DNA of 64,000 bases from Cervus elaphus (taxonomy: Eukaryota; Chordata; Mammalia; Artiodactyla; Cervidae): assembly GCF_910594005.1 (NCBI RefSeq), contig NC_057820.1, forward strand, positions 3,229,001 through 3,293,000. Direction: 5' to 3'. This document shows, one piece after another, positions 10,351-21,377 of this stretch. Both the position numbers and the translations under genes were made by a program. How positions within the stretch are numbered: the stretch's first letter is position 1; every line of letters starts with the position of its first letter. The notes under the pieces were generated by a model. That model was given only the letters and a program-made list of their open reading frames with translations. It ran no database searches and was not told where the DNA came from.

Positions 10351-10565
10351 GACCCCATGGCTCAGCTAGTAAAGCATCTGCCTGCAATGTAGGAGACCCA
10401 GGTTCGATCCCTGGGTTAGGAGTATCCCCTGGAGAAGGAAGTGGCCACCCACTCCAGTACTCTTGCTTGGAAAATTCCACGGGTGGAGGAGCCTGGTGGG
10501 CTACAGTCCATGGGGTCGCAGAGTTGGACACGACTGAGCGACTTCACTTTCTTTTCTTTCTTTCC
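10351..10565 (+). mobile_element. Bov-tA SINE
   Basis: Head ATGGCTCAGCTAGTAAAGCA, B-box GGTTCGATCCCTGGG, body GTACTCTTGCTTGGAAAATT, tail CACGACTGAGCGACTTCAC, ending in a TTTCTTTTCTTTCTTTCC pyrimidine tract. Confidence 0.95.
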
Positions 10566-10789
10566 TACCTGAGACGCTGGAGGAAGAGAACAAGGACTCC
10601 ACAGAAAACAGGGCAGACTGGAGACAGTTCCTATTTGCCTGTGTCCTTAAAATATACGAAATGAGGCTCAGTGCCCCAAGCCAGAAGGACAAAGTGGTCC
10701 CAAGACACCCTCTGTCACCTCCCAGCTCCTCCCTGACATCTGTTGGCACACCCTCGGCAGGCTGTGGGGCGGGCAGGGCCACGCCAAGC

Positions 10790-10898
10790 TGAGGGCGGGT
10801 TACCAGTCAACCAGCCAACTCCTATAAAGCCACAGTGCCCTTTGCCCAGAAGCCCCACCTGTGGGAACACTCTGCAGACGACTGCCCGCTTCTGACAG
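10790..10898 (+). promoter_or_regulatory. possible TATA promoter and short first exon
   Basis: A TATAAAG lies at 10823-10829 in a non-repeat stretch. A start about 30 bp downstream would give a short leader ending at CTGACAG, directly followed by GTCAGG (10899), a usable splice-donor context. No coding start is visible in that leader, no other exon was recognised, and the arrangement may be chance. Confidence 0.25.
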
Positions 10899-11690
10899 GT
10901 CAGGGTTCCGAGGGGGTGGGGGCTCTGCAACAGTGACGCCTTGGAAATGACCCAGGTGTCGCATAATTCACGCTCCAGGCTGGCACTGAGCAGCCTGAAG
11001 CCGGTCTCAGGGCCTCAGCAGGGGAAGACCTCTGAGCCACAGTAAGTGGGGAAAGCCAGAAGCAGAGTGATCTGTGCGCTACCTTCTGTGTTCTGAAGGG
11101 GGTTTAGAATTTCTTCATATTCCCTGCCTTTGTGAGAACAAACTGGAAGGATCAATACATCAGCGGCCTCGGAGGGCTGAGCAGGGAAGCCCCGGGAACT
11201 TTTTAGGGTGGTCCTGTGATGGCGGCTACCTGATGCTGCGCGTTTTCCAAAGACTTTAAACTTTATAGCACAAAGCGAACCTTAATGGATGAAAATAAAA
11301 CAGAATAAGGAGGACTCAGGAATCCCAGGATGGAGGCCGAGTCCAACAAAGCTGTGAACTGTACGGTGAATGAAAAAAGTGCCTCACTGACCGGAGGTGG
11401 AGGCGCCTGCCCACCAGCCCAGCGATGAGTGCCGGCTGAAGACTGAAAGTAAAGGCCCCACCTCTGTTCCCGGGCTCAAGCTGGTCACCATGTTTCCCAC
11501 GGGGCCTGGGTTTCAAAATCTTAACGCTTCTGTACGTGTGTCCAGCGGTCTGAATGTCTACAGTTAAGTAGATGGTGGTCGGTGGTGACAGACGGGTTTC
11601 TCACTGTTGGAGCAGGAGTTACAGAAAACCCAGGAGAGGAAGCTGGAATGACCCGTGGGGTGCTGGCTTAGAGATGGAGACACCAGTGCA
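10899..11690. other. unassigned DNA
   Basis: The part near 11,050-11,300, with ACTTTATAGCACAAAGCG and ATGAAAATAAAACAG, has the feel of an old LINE 3' region, but I cannot assign it. Otherwise nothing is seen. Confidence 0.35.
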
Positions 11691-11836
11691 GATTTGAATT
11701 TCACTGGGCAGAGATACATGTGTCACATGTAGAAATACTCATTAGATGTGTGTGTATACAGGTTAGAATACACGTATACACAGGCAAACTTGCAGATATA
11801 TGTATGTAGACAGGTTAGTATACACATACACACACC
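11691..11836. repeat. TG/TA-rich degenerate simple sequence, left half
   Basis: Repeated ATACACGTATACACAGG-like phrases and ATGTGTGTGTATACAGG. The same kind of sequence continues at 12,687-12,760, so a BovB has been inserted into the middle of it. Confidence 0.6.
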
Positions 11837-11845
11837 AACTCATAG

Positions 11846-12677
11846 TGGTTGGATGAATCACAAGCTGGAATCAAGATTGCTGGGAGAAATGTCAATAACC
11901 TCAGATATGCAGGTGACACCACTCTAATGGCAGAAAGTGAAGAGGAACTAAAAAGCCTCTTGATGAAAGTGAAAGAGGAGAGTGAAAAGGTTGGCTTAAA
12001 ACTCAACATTCAAGAAACTAAGATCATGACATCCAGTCCCATCACTTCATGGCAAATAGATGGAGAAAAAGTGGAAACAGTGACAGATTTTATTTTCTTG
12101 GGCTTCAAAATCACTGCAGATGGTGACTGCAGCCATGATATTTATAGACACTTGCTCCTTGGAAGAAAAGCTATGACAAACCTAGATAGCGTATTAAAAA
12201 GCAGAGACATCAGTTTGCTGACAAAGTCCATCTAGTCAAAGCTATGGTTTTTCCAGTAGTCATGTATCGATGTAAGAGTTGGACCATAAAGAAGCTGAGC
12301 GCCAAAGAACTGATGCTTTTGAACTGTGGTGTTGGAGAAGACTCTTGAGAGTCCCTTGGACTGCAAGGGGATCAAACCAGTCCATCCTAAAGGAAACCAG
12401 TCCTGAATATTCTTTGGAAGGACTGATGCTGAAGCTGAAACGCCAATACTTTGGTCACTTGAAGTGAAGAGCTGACTCATTGGAAAAGACCCTGATGCTT
12501 GGAAAGATTGAGGGCAGGAGGAGAAGGGGACAACAGAGGACAAGATGGCTGGATGGCATCACCGACTCGATGGACGTGAGACAGAGCAAACTCTGGGAGA
12601 CACTGAAGGACAAGGACAAGTTCACGGGGTCGCAAAGAGTCGGACACGACTGAGCGGCTCAGCAACATATACAGGCT
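11846..12677 (+). mobile_element. BovB LINE, 5'-truncated, catalytic site mutated
   Basis: The fragment starts just upstream of the reverse-transcriptase active site and runs to the BovB 3' end. A 128-codon frame at 11,849-12,235 reads through the active site as YAGDTTLMAE, where the family has YADD, so one catalytic aspartate is lost. A missing base near 12,229 closes that frame at TKSI; a frameshift near 12,290 and stops damage the rest. AACTCATAG at 11,837-11,845 and 12,678-12,686 is a plausible 9-bp target-site duplication. Confidence 0.95.
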
Positions 12678-12686
12678 AACTCATAG

Positions 12687-12760
12687 ATGTGCGTGTTTAC
12701 ATGGATATGTGTACACATACTCTTGTATCCATCCATGGGTTTATATATATGTATATGTCA
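12687..12760. repeat. TG/TA-rich degenerate simple sequence, right half
   Basis: ATGGATATGTGTACACATAC and TATATATATGTATATG continue the simple sequence that lies left of the BovB. Confidence 0.55.
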
Positions 12761-12940
12761 GCTGAGAGGATCTTAAAGAAAAGACACACGTAGCAACAAG
12801 CACATGCAGCATGCAGATAAAACACCTCGGCTCCTAAAGCCATTCTCCAAGAAGCAGAACCTTTGGAGAACTGGCTGATTCTAGGACTGGGTCAGCACAG
12901 ACACATGGTAAGCCTGGCCTGTTGTGACAGAAACATATCT

Positions 12941-13640
12941 GGGGTTATTGATATTTCTCCCAGCAATCTTGATTTCAGCTTGATATTCATCCAGCCCAGC
13001 ATTTCCCATGATGTACTCTGCATATAAGTTAAACAAATAGGGTAACGATATATAGCCTTGTCACACTCCTTTCTTGATTTTTTTTTTTTTTTTGGTCTCT
13101 GGGATGGTTTTTATTTTTTAAATGATTTTATTTTTGGCTGCACTGGGTCTTCACTGCCGCACACGGGCTTTCTCTTGGTTGCAGCGAGCAGGGACTACTC
13201 TCTAGTCGCTGGGCATGGGCTTCTAATTGTGGTGGCTTCCCCTGATGCAGAGCAGGGGCTCTAGCACACGCAGGCTTCAGCAGCTACGGCAAGCGCACTC
13301 CACGGTTGTGGTTCCCGGGCTTAGCTGCTCCTTTCTTGATTTTGAACCAGTGGGTTGTTCCATGTAAGGTTCTAACTGTTGCTTCTTGATCCACATACAG
13401 GTTTCTCAGGAGATGTGTAAGGTGGTCTGGTATTCCCATCTGTTGAGGAATTTTCTAGTTTGTTGTGATCCACACAAAGGCTTTTGCATAGTCAATGAAG
13501 CATAGGTAGGTTTTTTTTTTTTTAATTCCCTTCCTTTCTCTATGATCCAACAAATGTTGGCAATTTGATCTCTGGTTCCTCTGCCTTTTCTAAATCCAGC
13601 TTGAACATCTGGAATTTTTTGGTTCATGTACTGCTGAAGC
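12941..13640 (-). mobile_element. BovB LINE fragment (reverse-transcriptase region), antisense
   Basis: Read on the minus strand, this is the middle of BovB ORF2: around 13,600 it encodes DVQAGFRKGRGTRDQIANI, the region upstream of the catalytic core, and it runs to the NINN-type stretch at 12,941. The region is split by a CHR-2 SINE at 13,082-13,327. A T-run at 13,509-13,522 and many substitutions inactivate it. It ends abruptly at CTGCTGAAG (13,639), where a different part of BovB begins. Confidence 0.93.
13082..13327 (-). mobile_element. CHR-2 SINE, antisense, inside BovB
   Basis: Begins with a long T-run and TTTTTGGCTGCACTGGGTC, then GGTTGCAGCGAGCAGGG and GCTCTAGCACACGCAGGC: the reverse complement of the CHR-2 3' part, with the tRNA head missing. 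CTCCTTTCTTGATTTT at 13,066-13,081 is repeated exactly at 13,328-13,343, a 16-bp target-site duplication. Confidence 0.95.
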
Positions 13641-13775
13641 ACCGTCAAGTCAGTGATGTCATCCAGCCATCTCATCCTCTGTCGTCCCCTTCTCCTCTTG
13701 CCTTCAATCCTTCCCAGCATCAGGGTCTTTTCAAATGGGTCAATTCTTTGCATCAGGTGGCCAAAGTATTGGCCA
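13641..13775 (-). mobile_element. BovB 3'-region fragment, antisense, in permuted order
   Basis: This encodes, on the minus strand, FEKTLMLGRIEGKRRRGRQ and RMRWLDDITD, which belongs near the end of ORF2. In element sense it lies upstream of the reverse-transcriptase fragment 12,941-13,640, the opposite of the normal order. A 115-codon minus frame even crosses the join. Confidence 0.9.
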
Positions 13776-13930
13776 AAGAATGGTCATCATCAAAAAGTCT
13801 ACTAAAAACTTGCTAGATTGGATGTAGAGAAAAGGGAACCCTCCTAAACTGTTGGTGGGAATATATATTGGTGCAGCCATGATGGAAAACAGTATGGAAT
13901 TTTCTTTAAAAAGTAAAAACAGAACTACCA

Positions 13931-14159
13931 TGCAGTACACTGTGCTAAGTCGCTTTAGTCGTGTCTAAGTCTTTGCCACCGTACGGACTCAAACTCGCCA
14001 GGCCCCTCTGTCCGTGGGATTCTCCAGGCAAGAATACTAGAGTGGGTTGCCATTTCCTACTCCAGGGGATATTCCTGACCCAGGGGTCAAACTCGTGTCT
14101 CTTATATCTCCTGCACTGGCAGGCAGGTTCTTTAACCACTAACGCTACCTGGGAAGCCC
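13931..14159 (-). mobile_element. Bov-tA SINE nested in L1, antisense
   Basis: Full-length antisense Bov-tA: tail TAAGTCGCTTTAGTCGTGTC, body GATTCTCCAGGCAAGAATAC, head end CTACCTGGGAAGCCC. CAGAACTACCA at 13,920-13,930 and 14,160-14,170 is an exact 11-bp target-site duplication made of L1 sequence. Confidence 0.97.
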
Positions 14160-14236
14160 CAGAACTACCAAATGTCCTAGCAATCCCACACTTGGGCATA
14201 TATCCAGAAAAAATTCTAATTCAAAAAGATATGCAC

Positions 14237-14510
14237 TTTCTTGTTGGTCCAGTGATTAAGAATCCGCCTGCCAACGCATGGGACATGGGTTGAATCCCCG
14301 ATCTGGGAAGAGTCCACGTGTTGCAGAGCTACCAAGCCCTTGGGCCACAACCAGCGAGCCCAAACGCCTTAGACCCCCTGCTCCACAACAAGGGAACCCA
14401 CCTCGATGAGAAGCTCATGCACCACAGTTAGAAAGCGGCTCCCGCTTACTGCACCTAGAGAAAGCCCACATGGCAATGAAACCCAGCTCAGCCAAAAATA
14501 AATTTTTAAG
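14237..14510 (+). mobile_element. CHR-2 SINE nested in L1
   Basis: Head TTGTTGGTCCAGTGATTAAG, B-box GGTTGAATCCCCGATCTGGG, a diverged middle with CCCCTGCTCCACAACAAGG, and the typical end CAGCCAAAAATAAATTTTTA. The flanks AAAAGATATGCAC and AAAAGATGCATAC are an imperfect target-site duplication. Confidence 0.92.
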
Positions 14511-15104
14511 AAAAGATGCATACTCTCCTGTGTTCATAGCAGTTCAACTATTCACAAGAGCCAAGGTGTGAAAACAGCCTAAATGCCTATTGACAGATGG
14601 ATGAATAAAGAAGATATGGTACATGTATACAATGGGATATGACTCAACCACAAAAGAGAATGAAATGATGCCATTCGCAGCGACGCAGATGAACCTAGAG
14701 AGTGTCACGTTAAGCGAAGTAAGTCAGAGAGAGAAAGACGCTTACATGTGAAATCTAAATATCGACAGAAACTTATCTATGAAATGGAAAAAGATTCACA
14801 GACACAGACAATAATCTTGAGGTTGCCAAGGGGGAGAGGGGGATGGAGAAGGGTATAGTGGGAGTTTGGGGGTTAGCAGGTGCTAACTATTATATATAGA
14901 CTGGATGAACAACAAGGTCCTACTGAGTAGCACAGGGAATTCTCTTCAACATCCTATGACAAACCATATGGAAAGGAATATGAAAAAGAAAGTGTGCCTA
15001 TGTACATGCATAAAACTGATTTGTATTTCTGTACAGCAGAAATTAACACAACACTGTACATTAACTGTACTTCAATAAAATAAAATTTAAACAACAAACA
15101 AACA

Positions 15105-17184
15105 GGGAAAGTCTGGGCAACTGTCCCAGCCCAGGAGCCCTGGGAGATGTGATGACTAAATGTCACATGGTGTCCTGGATGGGGTCCTAGAACAGAAAAG
15201 GGACATTAGGTAAAAACGAAGGGACCCCAAATGAAGTATGGGCTTTCCTTAGGAATGATGAGCAAACCCTGGCTCACGAGCCGTTACGGGCGCCGCAGAC
15301 GCGTGGGGTTGCAAGAACCCTATGTGCTCTATTTGCAATTGTTTTGGAAGTCTAAAACTGTTCTTTAAAAAAATCAAATCTATTTTTTTTTTAAAAAGGC
15401 CCAGTAAGGTGGAACCACCTGGAAGTGTACAGAGAGAACAATTAAAGGCCAAAGAGCCTGGAGGTCATGTCCCAGGCCAACTTGCTGTGTGGCCCTGGGC
15501 CAGCCTTGCAGCGTCTCTGAGCCATGCCTCCCCCAGCAGCAGGAGGAGGGTGAGAGGGCCTGAGCCTGGCTCTCCTTGCCATCCCTGGGGCCCCAGGAAG
15601 ACCAAGGCAGACCTTCAGAAGAGACCCCGGTTCCAGTCACTATGAGCTGGGGGTCCCTAGCAAGTTATTCCACCCCACCCCCCCGGAAACCCAGCGCTGG
15701 GCCAGGCCCTTCCATGGGTCACCTGAGAATCCCATAGACAAGACTCTGCCTGGGGCCTCACCCGCAGCCCCCGGGGGAAGGAGGAAGGGTCACCAGGCTC
15801 ACAGGGTGTAAGGGTCGGAGGGGCACGGCCTCGCCTGGATCACAAAGCTGCCCCCTCACCACCCGTCCATCTGTACGAAGTTGGCAGTGCATCCCAGGAC
15901 CCGGGGACAGAGCTGCCACCCCCTTGACCCCTCTGACCCTTCCCTGTCCAAAAGGCCCTCTTGGACAGAGGGACTGTCCCCAGGGCTGCAGGGACATTGG
16001 CCCCTGGGGGACTGGGATGGGAGCTGGGGAATGGAGAGGGAGCAGAGACCCCCCGGGGCTGATCCCCAGGGAGGGTGGACAGCCTTAGGGGCAAGGGACA
16101 TGGCCCACACCCCAGCCCTCCAGCCCCAGGCTCCCGCTCCTCTCCAGGATCATTGGTGCTGGACTCAGCCCCTGACTGCCTAGGGACACTCTGCTGGCCC
16201 CAACACGAATGCTGTCATCTTGCAGATGGCAAATTGAAGCTCCGAGGTGAGTCCCTTACTCGCAGGCCAGGGGCTCAGACAAGATCGGAATCTCTGGGGC
16301 TGTAGCCTCCGGGGCCATAAAGAGGCCCACCCCCACCCCGACCTGGGAAAGGCATGCACCTCCTGCTTCACTACTGCCGCCTCGACAAGGTCCAGCTTCA
16401 CGGCTCGCGGCCCCCTCCTCGGACATGGGGCCGCTTGAGCACTGCCCCACCTCTCCCCAGACAGGATGGTTTCAGGGTGCACGCCCGTGCACACCCTCCC
16501 CTGGCTTCGCCTGTCCTGACAGGTGACCCTCCACACGCACGCACGGGGCTGGGGACAGCTTTGTAGGCCGTCTGGAACTTACCACGCTGAGCAAGGGAAG
16601 GGGGAGGCTCCTGGGGCCCCGCACCTGCCTCGGTTCCTGTCCTGGCCCCTCGCGATGGTCCCGGCCGTGTGATGCCTGTCCTGGCAGGAAGGCACACAGT
16701 TGCAGCGAGCTGGCCCTCCAGGCTCCGATCAGGTGGCCAGGGCTGTCAGCCCGGGTCATTGGCTGGGCCTGTGGCTGGCCCGCCCCGCCGGGAAGGGGCC
16801 GGGTCTCCTCCACGACCTTCCTCCTCCTTATCTGCGTCGGTGGAAGTCAGCAATTCCCAGGTCAGCATTCCCCGGCCGGGTGGGGAGGAGCTGCCTGCAG
16901 GCGCGAAGAGCAGGAACCTGGCTCCCTGACCGGCCTGGGTGCCAGGGGACATGGGGACATGGGGACACCAAGTGACAGGTGCCGCCTCTTGGGTGTCCGT
17001 GCCTCAGAGAGGTAGGAGGCTGGGCCTTTGGATGCTGGGCTGCTCACAGCTCTTTCTGGGTTGGGTTTCTATAGCTAGGGGCTCAGCAAATGTCCTCTGA
17101 GCAGCCACTGTGTGCTGGGTCTGGCCACGCCAGCAGCGGGCCTCAAGGCGTCCAGAGGGACCATGTCCCAGATGAGCTTCTAAC
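15105..17184. other. unassigned GC-rich DNA
   Basis: Two kilobases without a recognised repeat or exon. A T-run lies near 15,383-15,391. Part of 16,200-16,260 (TGCAGATGGCAAATTGAAGC) resembles a MIR core but is too short to call. The open frames carry no recognisable domain. Confidence 0.45.
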
Positions 17185-17310
17185 CAGACACCGGGTGGCC
17201 TCAAATTTACAGATCCTTGACTCCAGACCCACCAGGTCAACACCCACTGGGGCAGGGCCTAGAAATCTGGATTGTTAACGAATCCCAGGTGGCCCCTGTC
17301 ATCAGGCAAG
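17185..17310 (+). repeat. MER5-like hAT DNA transposon relic
   Basis: The order of phrases (TTTACAGATCCTTGACTCCA, GGGGCAGGGCCTAGAAATCT, GTTAACGAATCCCAGGTGG) follows the MER5A consensus, a non-autonomous Charlie/hAT element. Confidence 0.6.
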
Positions 17311-17548
17311 GGGTCCCCCGTCCCAGATGATATGTCTTCAGACATCCAAATAGGTGGGCAGAGTCACCGGGGGCCTGTGACAGACGTGCCCCTGCCCCTT
17401 CTCAGATCCCCGAACCACCGCAGGGTGGGGGCCGTCCAGGACTGGCTGTGCGGCTCGGAAGACCGCTCAGTACCAGCCCCTCGTCCATGTTTGTGAGGAA
17501 TACATGCGTTAGGAAGTTTCGAGGGCTCAAAACAAAGCCCTGCCCACA

Positions 17549-17758
17549 GACATAAGCACACACACATACCCATATACACACACACACACAACACACACAC
17601 ACCCATACTCACAATCCATCCAAACACATACACACACCCACACGTGCACAGACACACACACACCCCCACACACAATGCACCCATACACATATATACACAT
17701 ACACACAGACACACCCATATACATACACACCCATACACACAGTACACGCATACACCCA

Positions 17759-17789
<31 letters not shown>

Positions 17790-17795
17790 CCCCAG
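17549..17795. repeat. interrupted (CA)n microsatellite
   Basis: About 245 bp of CA-rich simple sequence interrupted by CC, TA and TG steps and ending in a pure (AC)n block at about 17,761-17,790. It produces cysteine/valine-rich or histidine/threonine-rich open frames on the two strands, which are not genes. Confidence 0.95.
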
Positions 17796-18977
17796 CTGGG
17801 CAGTCTTATCAGGCCCCCTGTGGCTCTGACGTGTCTGCACGAGGTGCAGTGTGCTGTCCCGGGGGAGAAATGGCTCAAGCAGGAAGGGTGGGGCTGGAGC
17901 CGGCCGCAGGGCAGACAGGAGCTGGCCGCTGAGTGCCCGCCGCCTCTGAGGATGGCCGAGTGAATGGGCGAGTGGATCAATGAGGTACGAGGTGCCTGAG
18001 GCTCTCTCTGCTTTGACTCACGAGGAGAGCGCAGAGTTCGCCCCCACACACCCTCCAGGCCTGTCCCTGTGGCCCCTGCCGCTGTCGCTCCAGTCCGGAA
18101 GCCCGGCCGTCCCCCCGTGCTTCCTCGGGCTCGCCGGTCCGGCCTGTCTGAGGCCGGGGCTCTGGCCTCGGGGCTCACGCTGCTGCAGTGTCCCCAAGTG
18201 TCGGCCACCCTCGGTCCACAGGCGAAGGGCTTAAAGCCCTCTGCTTCATTTTCAACAGTGGAAAGCTAGAGATTTCACCCTAAACCAGGTATCTGGCTGT
18301 TCTGAAAAGTCGGGACGTCTGGACCTACAGGGCTGTGTTCCCCGGCGCTCACCAAGGGCCCGCTGCACCCTCGTAGAGGGCACGCTGTCCCGCGGCCACT
18401 GGGAGTGCCCCCCGCTCCCGGCTGGTGCCCTGCAAGGGCTGAACCGTGACCCTCGTCCCTAGACCAGGGCTTGGCGGCTTGGTTCCCAGGAGCCAGCTCA
18501 GAGCCTTGGCATTCTCAGTCGTGCCCCCGCCCCGCCCTCAAGCTCCGTCCTGTGACTAACCCGCAGACCCCATCCAGCGGCCAGGGGAGGCTGCCGGTCC
18601 CTGGCCCCAGGGAGGCCAGATCGAGGGCTGAGAGGTAGTTAGGTCCTGGCTGCCCTTCTCGGGAGCCCTCCCCCAGGTCGAGGGCCGGCAGGGGCCGGGC
18701 ACCGGGCTCAGGCTTAGACTCCCACCACCCGGCCAGTGCCCTTTTCATGATGGAGACCAAGGCCCTGAGCAGCCCAGGGCCTTGGACAGAATCTCCCCCC
18801 GGATGTCCCCAAGCTGGGGTCCCACCACGCGACTTCCCGCCTCTCAGGTCTCAGGTCTGGAAGCTCTTCAGTGCTGGAGACCTGTTCCCACCCCCCTACC
18901 CCCCACACTCACATAACCCCTTTGGTTTTCTCATGGGTCCCTGTCTTTTCTTTTCCTCTGCACCACACTGCTTGAGT
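17796..18977. other. unassigned GC-rich DNA
   Basis: The part around 18,060-18,440 is relatively CpG-rich but has no cluster of promoter motifs like that at 38.6 kb. No repeat or exon recognised. Confidence 0.4.
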
Positions 18978-19068
18978 GATTTTTAGTTCCCTGACCAGGG
19001 ATCGAACCTGTGCCCCCTGCATTGGAAGTATGGAGTCCCAACCATTGGATGACCAGGGAAGTCCTGTG
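18978..19068 (-). mobile_element. short CHR-type SINE, antisense
   Basis: TTTTTAGTTCCCTGACCAGG, GATCGAACCTGTGCCCCCTG, and the head end ACCAGGGAAGTCC are the reverse complement of the same short CHR-type SINE seen at 2,619. Confidence 0.85.
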
Positions 19069-20127
19069 GAGCCCTATATTTTTCAGTCCCAGGGCACGGC
19101 GGGGCAATTCACAGGTCTCTGGGGAAATTGAGTTTCCCCATTTGCAAATGAGAAGTGGCTGGGCCGGGAGCCCTCTGGGGACCACAGTCCCAGAGCGGAT
19201 GCCTCCGCTTCTGCTGGACAGCAGGTATCACTGCTCCTCTCGGTAGGGCTGGCCTTGGCCTGAGGCCATCGTGAGCCTGCCTGGGAGGCCCTGACGCCTC
19301 TCCTTCCTCTCTGAGAACCCCCTCAGCCACGCAGCAGCCTCACATCCGTCCCCCTGCCCCTGACTGTGATGGGCTCGGAACTGGTACAAGGAACCCGAGG
19401 GCTTCCCTGATGGGCATGAAAAATGCAGACCGTCTCACCATGGGGACTGGTGCTGCGGAGTCCAGAATTTGCTTAAACAAATCACCTACGTCCCAGACTT
19501 CTTGTCTTAACCTTTTAAAGACCATTTTGGAAATCTTGCTTTAAGGAAACGAAAGCCAAGTGCAACTTCTTTTTTACCAGCCTTGATCCTGAAGGGCGGG
19601 CCGGGCCACCCTGGTCATCCAGGATGGAGTGGTGTCGGGGGCGGGGGGGCTGATCAGGGCCGTCGGCTAGATGAGTCTCTCCAGCCTGGAGATGCCTGGG
19701 CAAGCCACGCAGAGAAGGGTGGACGGTGGCCTGAGGGGCAGGCATGACCCCTCCTGAGCGAGGAGGACCTACAAGAAGCTAGAGGGCTGTAGAAAATGAA
19801 AGAGTGTCGACAAGCCGAGATACTCATGGTGGGGAAACAAAAGCGTGAGTCGAAGGGATGGTGCTTGGTCTCGCTCCTTCTGGGCTAAGCAGTGCTCCCT
19901 GCAGCCAAGGCGACGTCCCGAGGGGCAGGGCCCGAGACTGGGACCGGCATGCCTGCCGGCAGAGGCACGGCCCCAGCGGCTGCAAGGCAGCTTTATACAA
20001 GAATCGGAGGTTGAGGCAACACCCCAAGGCCATATGAACTTGGTTCCTGAGTCAGGGTCACCGGGGCTGTCTCAGCGCACTCCTGTGAAGTCCCTGGGGC
20101 TCCATCCAGGGTAAACACTGACTACAT
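19069..20127. other. unassigned DNA
   Basis: No supported feature. The segment 19,460-19,560 is AT-richer and may be a decayed repeat I cannot name. Confidence 0.4.
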
Positions 20128-21368
20128 GAAAAATATTCCAATTCTCCAAGCCAGGCTTCAACAGTGAACTGTGAACTTTCAGATGTTCAAGCTGGATTTA
20201 GAAAAGGCAGAGGAACCAGAGATCAAATTGCCAACATCCGCTGGATCACTGAGAAGCAAGGGAGTTCCAGAAAAACATCTATTTCTGCTTTATTGACTAC
20301 GCCAAAGCCTTTGACTGTGCAGATCACAACAACTGTGGAAAATTCTTCAAGAGATGGGAATACCGGACCACCTGACCTGCCTCCTGAGAAATCTGTATGC
20401 AAATCAAGGAGCAACAGTTAGAACTGGACATGGAACAACAGACTGGTTCCAAACCGGGAAAGGAGTACGTCAAGGCTGTATATTGTCACCCTGCTTACTT
20501 AACTTATATGCAGAGTACATCATGAGAAGCACTGGGCTGCATGAAGCACAAGTAGGAATCAAGATTGCTGGGAGAAATATCAATAACCTCTGATATATAA
20601 ATGACACCACCTTTATGGCAGAAAACAAAGAAGAACTAAAGAGCCTCTTGATGAAAGTGAAAGAGGAGAGTGAAAAAGTTGGCTTAAAACTCAACATTCA
20701 GAAAACTAATATCATGGCATCTGGTCCCATCACTCCATGGCAAATAGATGGAGAAACAGTGACAGACTTTATTTTCTTGGGCTCCAAAATCACTGCAGAT
20801 GGTGACTGCAGCCATGAAATTAAAACACACTTGATCCTTGGAAGAAAAGTTATGACCAACCTAGATAGCATATTAAAAAGCAGAGACATTACTTTGCCAA
20901 CAAAGATTCGTCTAATCAAAGCTATGGTTTTTCCAGTGGTCATGTATGGATGTGAGAGTTGGACTATAAAGAAAGCTGAGTGCCAAAGTATTGATGCTTT
21001 TGAACTATGGTCCTGGAGAAGACTCTTGAGAGTCCCTTGAACTGTGAAGAAATCAGACTAATCAATCCTAAAGGAAATCAGTCCTGAATGTTCGTTGGAA
21101 GGACTGATGCTAAAGCTGAAACTCCAATACCTTGTCCACCTGATGCAAAGAACTGACTCGTTGGAAAAGACCCTGATGCTGGGAAAGACTGAAGGCAGGA
21201 GGAGAAGGGGACAACAGAGGATGAGATGGTTGGGTGGCATCACTGACTCAAGGACATGAGTTTGAGTAAACTCCAGGAGTTGGTGATGGACAGGGAGGCC
21301 TGGCGTGCTGCAATTCATGGGGTCACAAAGAGTCGGACATGACTGAGTGACTGAACTGAACTGAACTG
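20128..21368 (+). mobile_element. BovB LINE, longest copy in the window, inactive
   Basis: The longest BovB fragment here. It starts upstream of the reverse-transcriptase core (GFRKGRGTRDQIANIRWI), passes the FxDYAKAFD region, GVRQGCILSPCLLNLYAEY and the active-site region, and continues to the GAACTGAACTGAACTGAG 3' end. At the active site a stop codon (TGA at 20,590) precedes YIND in place of YADD, so both catalytic function and frame are lost. A 141-codon remnant frame covers 20,615-21,040. Confidence 0.96.
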
Positions 21369-21377
21369 AGCCTGCAA

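Larger units (their letters stand above)
13778..15104 (+). mobile_element. L1 LINE 3' end, interrupted by two SINEs
   Basis: Contains the L1 ORF2 3' coding landmarks (GTAGAGAAAAGGGAACCCTC, then CTGTTGGTGGGAATATATAT and CACTTGGGCATATATCCAGA), followed by the L1 3' region with TGGATGAACAACAAGGTCCT and an A-rich end at about 15,070-15,104. Frames are broken by substitutions and by two nested insertions (13,931-14,159 and about 14,237-14,510). The style is that of ruminant/cetartiodactyl L1. Confidence 0.92.

Noticed and set aside
10351..10450. tRNA genes at SINE heads (here and in other Bov-tA and CHR copies)
   Set aside because: A- and B-box-like motifs are present, but the cloverleaf is incomplete and they are parts of SINEs.
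17364..18208. Cysteine/valine-rich frames that look like a small secreted protein
   Set aside because: They are translations of the CA/TG microsatellite.
20128..21368. Functional reverse transcriptase gene
   Set aside because: This BovB copy has stops, frameshifts and a mutated catalytic motif, as do all other copies in the window.
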